Source of the DNA: an uncultured Lacinutrix sp.
GTDB taxonomy: Bacteria; Bacteroidota; Bacteroidia; Flavobacteriales; Flavobacteriaceae
Assembly: GCF_947500605.1 (NCBI RefSeq)
Contig: NZ_CANMSJ010000005.1
Location: forward strand, 1-64,000
DNA length: 64,000 nucleotides
Direction of reading: 5' to 3'
The notes beneath the pieces were generated by a model. That model had not been told where the DNA came from and did no database searches. It was given only the letters and a program-made list of their open reading frames with translations. The stretch's first letter is position 1; each line of letters begins with the position of its first letter. Shown here one piece after another: positions 52,629 through 61,989 of the stretch. A program made the translations under genes and the position numbers.

Positions 52629-53210
52629 ATGCATTACATTTTTGTAAACGATAAACCAATCATTCTAACAACTTTAGTTGAGAAGGAAACAGACTTTAAA
52701 AATTTCCTTTTAAAAGATGTTGATATTGAACAGGCTTTAAAAGTGTTAAAAAAGAAAAGAATAAAATCTATTAGATTTATTCATCATAATGAAGACACAA
52801 TTCTAAAAAAGTTTCTAAAAAAATTACCAAATGTTATTGCAGGTGGAGGTAAGGTGTATAATAAGAATAATGAAATCTTATTTATTTACAGAAACAATAA
52901 GTGGGATTTACCAAAAGGTAAAGCCGAAAAAAGAGAGTCTATTGAAGCTACTGCAATTCGTGAAGTAGAAGAAGAGACAGGTGTTTCGGGATTAAAAATA
53001 GATAAGCCTTTAGAGACAACCTATCATATTTTTAAAAGAAATGATAAGTTGAAAATAAAAATCACTTATTGGTTTAAAATGACAACCAATTTTGAAGGAG
53101 AATTATTTCCTCAAGAAGAAGAAGGTATTACTAAAGTACAGTGGCTTAATAGCGAAGAATCTGCTCAAGCATTAACAAACTCTTATGCAAATATTAGGCG
53201 ATTGGTTTAA
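52629..53210 (+). CDS. NUDIX hydrolase
   Basis: The 193-residue protein has an N-terminal region of about 70 residues of unknown role (MHYIFVNDKPIILTT). A NUDIX domain follows, whose box reads GKAEKRESIEATAIREVEEE followed by TGV, with all the Gly and Glu positions of Gx5Ex7REUxEExGU. WDLPKGKAE before it is typical. It hydrolyses a nucleoside diphosphate linked to another group; the substrate is not predictable. Confidence 0.9.
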   Translation: MHYIFVNDKPIILTTLVEKETDFKNFLLKDVDIEQALKVLKKKRIKSIRFIHHNEDTILKKFLKKLPNVIAGGGKVYNKNNEILFIYRNNKWDLPKGKAEKRESIEATAIREVEEETGVSGLKIDKPLETTYHIFKRNDKLKIKITYWFKMTTNFEGELFPQEEEGITKVQWLNSEESAQALTNSYANIRRLV

Positions 53211-53383
53211 GTCTTTTTTTTTAGAAATAACGTTTTAAAAATCCCCTAAAGTATCTTAAAAAATAGTTAAATATGGTTTTTTACACCCTTTAAAGGGATT
53301 AATTGTATTATGACTAAAATATTATACAGTTAAATATTGTTTTTTTATTTTTCCGCGTTATTACTAATTAAAATTAATTAATC

Positions 53384-55678
53384 ATGGAAAAAAAATTACC
53401 TATTTACTTCCCTCAGGTTAAAAGGTTGCAGAACTTTTTAATGCTCTTTGTATTGTGCTTTTCAATACAATCTTACGCAACAACTATAGAAACATTTGAA
53501 TCTAGCGAAGACACTTATTGTGGGTCTATTTCTGGTTTTGAGTTTTCTAATGGGAATTCATCTACACCAATTCAATATGGTGGAGAGTATATATTGTCAG
53601 AATTACCAAGTAATTTTTATGTAAACTTAAAAGTTAATGGCTATTTAAGAAGTGCAAACTTTAGATTAGTAAATTTAGATACTGGTCAATATTACAATAT
53701 TAACGAAAGTTCATTACCTTATACGTTTCCAGGAGGAAATGGAGCATGGTCTTATGGAACAGGTAGATTTAAGGTTGTAGCAAAAGTATATAAGTATAAT
53801 AATTGTAATGGATGGTATTGTGATAAAGAAGTAACTAAATTCACAATAACAAATAATCCTTCTTGTGGTACTATTTCTGGATTCGAATTCACAAATGGAA
53901 ATTCTTCAGTAACAATAGAGGACAATGGAGAATATTCTTTAGATCAATTGCCAAATAATTTTTATGCTGATATTATTGTAGATGGTTTTTCTGAAAGTGC
54001 AAGTATTAAAGTTAAGAACAAAAATACTGGTCAACAATATACAATAGGTGAAAACTATTTACCATATACATTCCCTGGAGGAAACGGAGCTTGGAATTTA
54101 CCAGCTGCAGAATATGAAATTGAAGCTAAAATATTTAAATACGCTAATTGTGCTGGTTCATATTGTGACAGAGAAAAAATTAGTTTCACACTAACAAATT
54201 CATCGTCTTGTGGTGAAATTGATGGTTTAGTATTCTCTAATGGAACAAATACAATTGCTATTGCTAATGGTGGTAGTTACGATGTTGCTTCGTTACCATA
54301 TAACTTTTATGTAGATGTTGTAGTGTCTGGAATGACAGAAAGTGCTTCTCATAAAATAACAAACTTAGATACTGGAGAGGTATTTAATAATGGGACTAAT
54401 TCTTTTCCTTATACTTACCCAAGTGGAAACCAAGCGTGGAATTTAGGAACAGGAACTTTTCAATTTTATTCAGAGATATTTAAGTACGACAATTGCGTAG
54501 GTACAAGATGCGATCACATTTGTTACACTTTTACTATTTACGAGCAAAATTGTGGAGACATAGCAGAGCTGCAATTCTCTAATGGTACAGATACTCTTAC
54601 CATTGAAGATGGAGAAGCTTATAATATTAATAACTTACCATCTAACTTTTATATAGATGCAATTGTAAGTGGAGCATCAGAAAGTGTTAGACTTGAGGTT
54701 GAAAATCTAGAGACAAACGAAGAGTACTCTATAATAGAGAACTATATACCATATACTTTTCCAGCAGGAAACGGTGCTTGGAATTTAGGATTAGGTACTT
54801 TTGAGGTTAAAGCATCAATGTATAGCGGTAATTATTGTAATAGTACACTTTGCGATGAAAAGACACTTACATTTACAATTACAGATGAAAATACATTATG
54901 TGAAGTAAATACAGGTACTATAACATTAGATAATAGTATTATTTCTATTCTTAATTTAAGTTCGCCAGTAACAGTTAATATAGTTTCAAATGGAGACGCA
55001 GTTGTGCCACAAGGATACAATACTGCAATTCTTTTATCTAGAACAAATTCAAGTAACAATACTGTAATTGAGGAGTATAAGTTGTCTAGTAACTTTTTCT
55101 TCTTTGCTAATGGGTATAATTCTATAGGTGATTATAAAATACATTCATTAGTTTACAATCCAACATCTTTAGATTTAAGTTCTATTTCTGTTGGTAACAC
55201 TACAATTACAGATGTAGCAAATACAATAAGTGGTAATGATGTTTGTGCATCGTTTGATGAAGTTGGTGTACCATTCTCTATTATGGCACCTCCACCTAGA
55301 ATTGCAGAAGAAACATCAACAGAAGGAACCCCAATAAAAGGAGAAACTCTTGTTAGTGAAGAAGTAGATGAGACGGTTGAGATAGAGCCTGTTGTTGAAG
55401 TGGAAGTACTACCAAGCACAAAAAATAACGTAGATATTAAATTATATCCTAATCCAGTAGTAGATAACTTAAATGTTGAGTTATTATTATTAGATGCAGA
55501 GGTAATGAAATATAATATGGTAGATTTAAATGGAAGACAGGTGCTTCAAGGTTCTTTCGATAACTCTACTTTTGGTAAAACAAGCGTAGATGTTAACGGG
55601 TTATCTAATGGGGTATATATAATAACTTTTAGATCTAACTTTAGAACATTTAGTAAAAAGATTCAAGTTAATCACTAA
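53384..55678 (+). CDS. Secreted T9SS protein with four Cys-containing tandem repeats
   Basis: The 764-residue protein has a signal peptide (FLMLFVLCFSIQSYATT). Four homologous repeats start at Cys46, Cys161, Cys276 and Cys390, with periods of 115, 115 and 114. Each has LPxNFYxxxxV, an NLxTG-like turn, PYTFPGGNGAWNLG and NCxGxxCD, giving three conserved Cys. A unique region follows (505-640), then an acidic linker (SEEVDETVEIEPVVEVEV). A T9SS type A sorting domain ends the chain (IKLYPNPVVDNLNVEL to IQVNH). It is probably cell-surface attached or secreted. I do not recognise the repeat family; adhesin is only a guess. Confidence 0.85.
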   Translation: MEKKLPIYFPQVKRLQNFLMLFVLCFSIQSYATTIETFESSEDTYCGSISGFEFSNGNSSTPIQYGGEYILSELPSNFYVNLKVNGYLRSANFRLVNLDTGQYYNINESSLPYTFPGGNGAWSYGTGRFKVVAKVYKYNNCNGWYCDKEVTKFTITNNPSCGTISGFEFTNGNSSVTIEDNGEYSLDQLPNNFYADIIVDGFSESASIKVKNKNTGQQYTIGENYLPYTFPGGNGAWNLPAAEYEIEAKIFKYANCAGSYCDREKISFTLTNSSSCGEIDGLVFSNGTNTIAIANGGSYDVASLPYNFYVDVVVSGMTESASHKITNLDTGEVFNNGTNSFPYTYPSGNQAWNLGTGTFQFYSEIFKYDNCVGTRCDHICYTFTIYEQNCGDIAELQFSNGTDTLTIEDGEAYNINNLPSNFYIDAIVSGASESVRLEVENLETNEEYSIIENYIPYTFPAGNGAWNLGLGTFEVKASMYSGNYCNSTLCDEKTLTFTITDENTLCEVNTGTITLDNSIISILNLSSPVTVNIVSNGDAVVPQGYNTAILLSRTNSSNNTVIEEYKLSSNFFFFANGYNSIGDYKIHSLVYNPTSLDLSSISVGNTTITDVANTISGNDVCASFDEVGVPFSIMAPPPRIAEETSTEGTPIKGETLVSEEVDETVEIEPVVEVEVLPSTKNNVDIKLYPNPVVDNLNVELLLLDAEVMKYNMVDLNGRQVLQGSFDNSTFGKTSVDVNGLSNGVYIITFRSNFRTFSKKIQVNH

Positions 55679-55700
55679 TGTAATTAACGAGTTAAATTTT

Positions 55701-55733
55701 AAAAGGCCACTACAACTGTAGTGGCCTTTTTTA
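55701..55733. terminator. Bidirectional terminator between T9SS and M14 genes
   Basis: AAAAGGCCACTAC AACT GTAGTGGCCTTTT is a perfect 13-base stem with a T run on both strands, placed between two convergent genes. Confidence 0.88.
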
Positions 55734-55740
55734 TTTGTTA

Positions 55741-57474
55741 TTAATGTAATACTCTATAAACAGGATATTGTAAATGAGCTTTTTCGTAGTTTTTACTGTG
55801 TTTATGAAGCCAATCTAACTGTGCATACCAACTTTTGGCAAAGTCTAAATTAGCACTTTTTTTTACTTCAAATTTAGCTTTTAATACATAGTCTTTATTT
55901 AAAATCTCCAAGGCTTTGTCTTCCCAAACATAGGCAGAAAAACCTTCTTTTTGCTGTAAAATAGTATCGAAAAAATTCCAATTAAAAAAGGAGTCTGGAG
56001 CCTGAGGTTCTAATGTCTCTATAATGTATCTAAAACTTGGTTGATTTGTTTTAATAACATAATCTCCTTCTTTAAAAGTTATTGTTTTTTCTTTAGACGA
56101 AATAGAGGTGTCAAAATGGAGGTAGTGTCCTTCGTATGGTGTTTTCTTACTTTTGTAATCTTCAATCCTATAGCTTTCTACAGTTAATGTAGAATCTTTT
56201 TTTAGCTGAAACATATTAGTATTGTTCAGCTTTAATAATTCGATAACAGTATACCAACCTTGTGGAATAATATAAGCCTTCGGGATTGTTACTTCAATAT
56301 TTGGTTTAAAGTAATTCTGATAATTTACCTCTTTTTCAAATGGCTTTTGTCTATTGTATTTTAGGCGATTTTTTCCAGTAACTTTACTAGTTATAACTTC
56401 GCCTTCAAAACCTTTAAAGTTTAGGGTAGACTGTTTTAACGTGTCTATTTCCCAATTTAAGGTGTAAGTTTTTTGCGTAATAAAATTGGTGTTAGCATCT
56501 TTACGTAGTTGCTTTATTTTTTTACCATCATTTTCGGTTATCTCAATCATACTTTTCATTAACTCATAAGTCCCTTCAACACGTTGTTTGTATGGTTTTA
56601 GCATGTGTGTTTCTACCATCATCCCTAAAGTATTAAAGAGTGTTGTGTAACCTGTAGAGTAACGAGGAGAATCTTTAAATTGAGAAAAACCATTATCGGG
56701 AACTCTGTTGTAAACATTAACATAAGGAGTAATGTCCCATTCTTTATCTGCTAGTTTTTGCTCTAAATTTGGCATCATTTCAGTATGTATATAGTTGCCT
56801 AAATCTCCACCAAGTTTATTGTGTTGTGTAAATAAATGAGTTAAAGTGTATTGGTAATCTGCACCATTACTAACATGGTTGTCTATAAATACATCTGGTT
56901 GCACTAAGTGAAATATCTCTGCAAAAGATTTAGCATTTTTAGTATCACATTTAATGAAATCTCTGTTTAAATCGTAATTTCTAGCATTTCCTCTAAAACC
57001 ATATTCTTTAGGTCCGTTTTGGTTTGTTCTAGAAGTAGAGTTTCTATTTAAACTACCTCCAATATTATAAATAGGTATAGTAACAATTACGGTGCTATCT
57101 GGCATTGCTATTTTGCCTTCAGCAAGATCGCGATATAGCATCATGGTTGCATCTATTCCATCGCTTTCTCCAGGATGAATGCCATTATTTATTAAAAGAA
57201 TGCGTTTGTTTTTTCTTATCTCCGAAAAATCAAAGTTTTTGCCTTTATTAAGTGTAATAATATGAAGCGGTTTCCCGGAATCTGTTTCTCCTATAGAATC
57301 GATAGCTATAGAAGTGTATTCTTTAGATAGAGCTCTGTAATATGTAATAGTTTCGGCATAAGTTGCAGTTTCTAAGCCGTTCGATTTTTCGAAAACTGTT
57401 GTAAAATCGAAATTAGTTTTAGTCTCGCAGCTAAAACTAATAATAACAAGTAAGAGTATAAGTATTTTCTTCAT
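55741..57474 (-). CDS. M14 family zinc carboxypeptidase (lipoprotein)
   Basis: The 577-residue protein has a lipoprotein signal ending at Cys17 (VIISFSCET). The M14 zinc site is visible as His-Pro-Gly-Glu in NNGIHPGESDGIDATMML and the third ligand His in FIDNHVSNGADYQYTLTH. An arginine site lies in RNYDLNRDFIKCD. The catalytic domain fills the first 310 residues; the rest is beta-rich and unassigned. It should remove C-terminal residues from peptides outside the cytoplasm. Confidence 0.88.
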   Translation of the reverse strand: MKKILILLLVIISFSCETKTNFDFTTVFEKSNGLETATYAETITYYRALSKEYTSIAIDSIGETDSGKPLHIITLNKGKNFDFSEIRKNKRILLINNGIHPGESDGIDATMMLYRDLAEGKIAMPDSTVIVTIPIYNIGGSLNRNSTSRTNQNGPKEYGFRGNARNYDLNRDFIKCDTKNAKSFAEIFHLVQPDVFIDNHVSNGADYQYTLTHLFTQHNKLGGDLGNYIHTEMMPNLEQKLADKEWDITPYVNVYNRVPDNGFSQFKDSPRYSTGYTTLFNTLGMMVETHMLKPYKQRVEGTYELMKSMIEITENDGKKIKQLRKDANTNFITQKTYTLNWEIDTLKQSTLNFKGFEGEVITSKVTGKNRLKYNRQKPFEKEVNYQNYFKPNIEVTIPKAYIIPQGWYTVIELLKLNNTNMFQLKKDSTLTVESYRIEDYKSKKTPYEGHYLHFDTSISSKEKTITFKEGDYVIKTNQPSFRYIIETLEPQAPDSFFNWNFFDTILQQKEGFSAYVWEDKALEILNKDYVLKAKFEVKKSANLDFAKSWYAQLDWLHKHSKNYEKAHLQYPVYRVLH

Positions 57475-57522
57475 TTTAAATTATTTAATAATAGAGAATG
57501 AAACAAATATAGGAATTGCAAG

Positions 57523-57553
57523 TTTGTGTATCTATTAATTAAACGTACTTTTG
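57523..57553 (+). promoter_or_regulatory. Canonical promoter of the SulP gene (TTTG-N19-TACTTTTG)
   Basis: TTTG at 57523-57526 and TACTTTTG at 57546-57553 are 19 bases apart and match the Bacteroidota consensus in both boxes. The leader to the ATG would be about 15 bases. Confidence 0.7.
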
Positions 57554-57572
57554 CAGCTTCAAAAATTAGATT

Positions 57573-59234
57573 ATGACTGAGTTTATAAGAAAGATAGTGC
57601 CAAATGCAAAAGATGATGTTTTAGCCGGAATAACCGTGTCTTTAGCAATGATACCAGAGGTTGTTGCTTTTGCCTTTGTTGCGCAAATAGATCCATTAAT
57701 GGCTTTATCTGGAGCATTTATTATAGGATTAATAACTGCTATTTTTGGAGGTAGACCAGGTTTAATTTCTGGTGCCGCAGGAGCTGTTGCTGTAATTTTT
57801 GTTACCATGATTGCAGATGGGCATACTAAAGGCATGTTAATGGATATTCCAATTGAGAATATGGGTTTTTTCTACCTTATGGCTTGTGTGGTGCTAATGG
57901 GAATCATTCAAATTTTTGCAGGAGTTTTTAAATTAGGTCGTTTTGTTCGTTTAATTCCGCATCCAGTAATGATGGGTTTTGTAAACGGTTTATCTATCGT
58001 CATATTTATGGCACAGGTAAAAATGTTTTCGCATAAATCTTTACAAGTGTCAGATGCAGGAGTAAAAGAGTATATAGGTACTTATATGCAAGGTTCAGAA
58101 TTATATATCATGATTGGTTTAGTTCTATTTACCATGGGAATAATTTGGGGATTGCCAAAAATAACGAAAAAAATACCTGCTGCATTAACTGCTATTTTAA
58201 TAACGAGCCTTATTGTAATAGGTTTTAATATGGATGTTTCTACCGTTGGATCTTATATTATAGAAGGAGGAGGAACAGGTTTAAAAGGTGAGTTTCCAAC
58301 GCCAAATATGGAGCTTTGGGAAAAATTACCATTTAATTTAGATACACTTAAATTTATCGCATTACCTGCATTTTTAGCCGCTTCGGTAGGTTTAATAGAA
58401 TCGTTAATGACTATGAATTTAGTCGATGAGTTAACCGATACAAGAGGAAATGGAAATAGAGAATGTGTTGCACAAGGAGCCGGAAACATTGTTTCTGGTT
58501 TATTTGGTGGAACAGGTGGTTGTGGTATGATTGGTCAAACAGTAATTAATGTTAATGCTGGTGGACGTGGACGTTTATCTGGAATAATGATGGCTGTTAC
58601 TTTGTTATCTTTTATTCTGTTTGCAGATAAGTTAATAGAAATGGTACCAATTGCAGCTTTAGTAGGTGTAATGTTTATGATGGTTATTGAAACTTTCGCA
58701 TGGTCTAGTTTTAGAATTTTAAAGAAAATACCAATGTCTGATGCTATTGTACTTATTACAGTGTCTTTAGTTACAGTATTTGTAGATTTAGCAGTTGCTG
58801 TTTTTGTAGGTGTAATAATTTCGGCTTTAGTATTTGCTTGGGAAAATGCTAAGAAAATTAGAGCTAGAAAACGTGTGAAAGAAGATGGGACTAAGGTTTA
58901 TGAAATTTGGGGACCATTATTTTTTGGAAGTATTCAAGCCTTTAACGATAAGTTTGATGTTAAAACAGATCCAGAAAATGTAGAGATTGATTTTGTAGAA
59001 TCTCGTATAAGCGATCATTCTGCAATTGAAGCTATCTTTAATTTAGTAGGAAAATACGAAGCAGAAGGTAAAAACATAAAACTTAAGCACTTAAGCGAAG
59101 ATTGTAAAATATTACTATACAAGTCTAGTCCTAAGTTTAGAGAGGTGATCGTAGAGGCTATAGACGACCCAAGGTATCATTTAGCTGCTAATCCAGAGCA
59201 ATTCCCTAAGCCTTTATCTGAGTACAAATTATAG
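57573..59234 (+). CDS. SulP family inorganic anion transporter
   Basis: The 553-residue inner-membrane protein has the SLC26/SulP layout. It starts DDVLAGITVSLAMIPEVVAF, followed by GLITAIFGGRPGLISGAAGA, FVRLIPHPVMMGFVNGLSI and the conserved GGTGGCGMIGQTVINVNAGG. A C-terminal STAS domain begins near 435 (KVYEIWGPLFFGSIQAF). Substrates of the family include sulfate, bicarbonate and dicarboxylates. No carbonic anhydrase is adjacent, so the anion is undetermined. Confidence 0.93.
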   Translation: MTEFIRKIVPNAKDDVLAGITVSLAMIPEVVAFAFVAQIDPLMALSGAFIIGLITAIFGGRPGLISGAAGAVAVIFVTMIADGHTKGMLMDIPIENMGFFYLMACVVLMGIIQIFAGVFKLGRFVRLIPHPVMMGFVNGLSIVIFMAQVKMFSHKSLQVSDAGVKEYIGTYMQGSELYIMIGLVLFTMGIIWGLPKITKKIPAALTAILITSLIVIGFNMDVSTVGSYIIEGGGTGLKGEFPTPNMELWEKLPFNLDTLKFIALPAFLAASVGLIESLMTMNLVDELTDTRGNGNRECVAQGAGNIVSGLFGGTGGCGMIGQTVINVNAGGRGRLSGIMMAVTLLSFILFADKLIEMVPIAALVGVMFMMVIETFAWSSFRILKKIPMSDAIVLITVSLVTVFVDLAVAVFVGVIISALVFAWENAKKIRARKRVKEDGTKVYEIWGPLFFGSIQAFNDKFDVKTDPENVEIDFVESRISDHSAIEAIFNLVGKYEAEGKNIKLKHLSEDCKILLYKSSPKFREVIVEAIDDPRYHLAANPEQFPKPLSEYKL

Positions 59235-59266
59235 ATGAACAGTCTTAAAAGAGTGTTAAAATACGA

Positions 59267-59301
59267 TAAAAAGTGATTTAATACCGATTAAGCGCTTTTT
59301 T
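59267..59301 (+). terminator. Weak terminator after the SulP gene
   Basis: AAAAAGTG / CGCTTTTT with one G-U pair and a 17-base loop is followed by a T. It lies 33 bases past the SulP stop, just before the hybrid kinase gene, and would separate the two. Confidence 0.45.
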
Positions 59302-59329
59302 GTTATGTTGTTTTTTTATCTTGCGCGAT

Positions 59330-61510
59330 ATGAAAACTTACCTAAAAAAGTGTTACTATTTTGGTTTGGTTGCTGTCTTTTGTTTAGTATGCCCAGTGTA
59401 TGCTCAACAAGAGCCTGACCTTACTAAATTTATGTATGCAGAAGTTGATAGAGCTTATGAGCTTAATCAGCGCACTAAATATGGTGAAGCCATTGAGGTT
59501 ACTACTAAAGTATTAAAATTTGCTAATAAGGTTAATGACGATTATCTTAAAGCTAAAGCTTATAATAACTTAGGGACTTCTCATTATTATGTAAATAATG
59601 AGGATTTAAGTTTTGATTATTTGTTTAAGTCCAAGGATATATCTGTAAAGTTAAAAGATACTTCTAGAATAATAATAGCTTATAACAACTTAGGTGTTAA
59701 CTATAGGGCTTATGGAAAATTAAGTGAGTCTAATATTTTTTTTAAAAAATCTTTAAACCTAGCAGAAGTTAGTAAAGCTCAAAAAGAATTAGTATTTCCT
59801 CTATTTAATATAGGTGTTAACTTAATTGAAAAAGAAGAGCCAACGCTTGACGATTACAAGGAAAGCTACAAAACACTTAAAAGAGCAGAGGTACTAGCAC
59901 ATAAGTATTATAATGAAGAAGCCATTGTAGGAGAGGTTTTTGAAGTTTTAAGTTATGTCCACCATAGACTTGGAGATAAGCAAGAATCTTTAGAATATTA
60001 TAATAAAGTTCTAGAGTATACTCAAAAGCACAATTATTTAGAAGTTAAAGCCGAAGCACATTCAGTTAGAGCTAGCATATACGTTGAAGAGAATGATTTT
60101 GAAAAAGCTTATTACGCACTAGAGGATTATGTTACAACCATTGACTCAGTCTATTCACTAAAGGAATTTGAAAAAGCTAAACAAATTGAAGCTAATAATT
60201 TCTTAAAAGAGAATGACCTTAAGCTAAAACTTGTAGAAAAAGAAAAGAGACTACAAGCTCTAGATATAGAAAGGACAAGAACTTTTAATGGCGTTTTAAT
60301 ATTTTTTACTGTAATTTTATTACTCTTAGGTTTTTGGATTCATAAAAAAAATACACAATTAAAATTAGCTAAGGATAAAGCCGAAAACCTATCTAAGGTA
60401 AAAAGTGATTTTTATTCTGAAATTAGCCACGAACTCCGTACACCACTCTATGCAGTTATTGAGCTGTCTGGCTTATTGTTAAAAGAAAATGTAAGTGTAA
60501 AGCATAAAGAATATATAGAATCTCTTCGATTTTCTGGAAACCACTTAATGTCTTTAATAAATAATGTATTAGAGCTTAATAAAGTGGAGTCTGGTAAAAT
60601 GAAAATACAACAAATAGATTTTGACTTAAAAAATCTAGTATCCAATATTATTGAGAGTTTAGAATATGCATTAAGAGATAGTAATAATACAATAAGCTTT
60701 AAGTACGACGATAGTATTCCTAAATCATTAACAGGTGACTCTTTAAAAGTATCTCAAATACTTATAAATTTAATTTCAAATGCTATTAAATTTACTAATA
60801 ATGGGCATATAGAAATTGAAATAAATAAATTAAAAGATATTGATGAGGACGAAGTTGTATTAGCTTTTAAAATTGTAGATAATGGTTCTGGTATTTCTGA
60901 AGAAATGCAAAGTCAAGTATTTGAAGATTTTTATCAAGAACATTCCAAAAATGGAAGGTCGTATAAAGGAACAGGCTTAGGTTTATCTATTGTTAAGCGC
61001 CTATTAGTAGTAATGGGAAGCGATATCAATGTTATAAGTAAAGAAAATGAAGGTTCTACTTTCTTTTTTGAGCTTAATTTTAGAGTTACTGAAATTGATA
61101 GCTTACCTATTATTATATATAAAAGTCAACTAGAATATATTAAAAACAAGAATTTTTTAATTGTAGACGATAATAAAATCAATCAATTAGTAACACGCAA
61201 AGTGCTTGATAATTTAGATATAAAATCTAAAGCAGTAGACTCGGGTGCTAAAGCGATAGCAATTGTTAAAGAAGAAGAGTTTGACTGTATCTTAATGGAT
61301 ATACATATGCCAGAGCTAGATGGTTATGAAACTACAGAGCTTATTAGAGAGTTTAATAGAGATGTGGCAATTGTGGCTTTAACGGCTGCTACAAAAAATG
61401 AAGTCGAAGTAAAAGCTAGTATGCATGGTATGGACGACTATATATTGAAGCCTTTTATAACTAAAGATTTTGTAGAAACCATTACAAAAGCAATGCATAG
61501 AAGGCAGTAA
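59330..61510 (+). CDS. TPR-containing hybrid histidine kinase / response regulator
   Basis: The ATG used here gives a good signal peptide (CYYFGLVAVFCLVCPVYAQ); the frame extends ten codons upstream. The periplasmic part holds about six tetratricopeptide repeats. One membrane helix lies near 320-337 (VLIFFTVILLLLGFWIH). The kinase core has His367 in FYSEISHELRTPLYAV, and NLISNAIKF, DNGSGISEE and GTGLGLSI. A receiver domain ends the chain with Asp657 in CILMDIHMPELDGYE. It should sense through the TPR region and pass phosphate through its own receiver, then to an Hpt protein. No DNA-binding output is present. Confidence 0.92.
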   Translation: MKTYLKKCYYFGLVAVFCLVCPVYAQQEPDLTKFMYAEVDRAYELNQRTKYGEAIEVTTKVLKFANKVNDDYLKAKAYNNLGTSHYYVNNEDLSFDYLFKSKDISVKLKDTSRIIIAYNNLGVNYRAYGKLSESNIFFKKSLNLAEVSKAQKELVFPLFNIGVNLIEKEEPTLDDYKESYKTLKRAEVLAHKYYNEEAIVGEVFEVLSYVHHRLGDKQESLEYYNKVLEYTQKHNYLEVKAEAHSVRASIYVEENDFEKAYYALEDYVTTIDSVYSLKEFEKAKQIEANNFLKENDLKLKLVEKEKRLQALDIERTRTFNGVLIFFTVILLLLGFWIHKKNTQLKLAKDKAENLSKVKSDFYSEISHELRTPLYAVIELSGLLLKENVSVKHKEYIESLRFSGNHLMSLINNVLELNKVESGKMKIQQIDFDLKNLVSNIIESLEYALRDSNNTISFKYDDSIPKSLTGDSLKVSQILINLISNAIKFTNNGHIEIEINKLKDIDEDEVVLAFKIVDNGSGISEEMQSQVFEDFYQEHSKNGRSYKGTGLGLSIVKRLLVVMGSDINVISKENEGSTFFFELNFRVTEIDSLPIIIYKSQLEYIKNKNFLIVDDNKINQLVTRKVLDNLDIKSKAVDSGAKAIAIVKEEEFDCILMDIHMPELDGYETTELIREFNRDVAIVALTAATKNEVEVKASMHGMDDYILKPFITKDFVETITKAMHRRQ

Positions 61511-61512
61511 AT

Positions 61513-61971
61513 TTACTTTTTAACTCTTACACTATTTGGAACTAACTTAGTATAATCTCCATTATTTCTTATTACTTCTCTAACAATAGAAGAGGAGATG
61601 TAGCTAGTGCTCGCGGCAGTTAATAGAAATACTGTTTCTATTGGAGCTAAATCTCTATTGGTGTGTGCAATAGCTTTTTCAAACTCGAAATCGGCAGGGT
61701 TTCTAAGTCCACGAAGAATAAATTCTATTCCTAATTTTTGACAAAAATGTACAGTTAAGCCTTCGTAGCTTACTACTTTTATTTTTGGTTCGTCTTTAAA
61801 GGCTTCTTTTATAAAATTCATACGTTCTTCTAAAGAGAACATATATTTTTTTGCAGAATTTACACCTATAGCAACTATAACTTCATCAAACAAAGTAACG
61901 CCTCGTTTAATAATATCATAATGTCCAGAAGTTATAGGATCGAAAGATCCTGGGAATAGTGCTTTTCTCAT
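61513..61971 (-). CDS. coaD: Phosphopantetheine adenylyltransferase
   Basis: CoaD makes dephospho-CoA from phosphopantetheine and ATP. The 152-residue sequence has the TxGH motif in FPGSFDPITSGHYDIIKRG, then GLRNPADFEFEKAIAHTN and the second signature YISSSIVREVIRNNGD. It lies 18 bases after ddl on the same strand, and its stop is two bases from the convergent kinase stop. Confidence 0.97.
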   Translation of the reverse strand: MRKALFPGSFDPITSGHYDIIKRGVTLFDEVIVAIGVNSAKKYMFSLEERMNFIKEAFKDEPKIKVVSYEGLTVHFCQKLGIEFILRGLRNPADFEFEKAIAHTNRDLAPIETVFLLTAASTSYISSSIVREVIRNNGDYTKLVPNSVRVKK

Positions 61972-61989
61972 ACTATAAAATTACAATTT

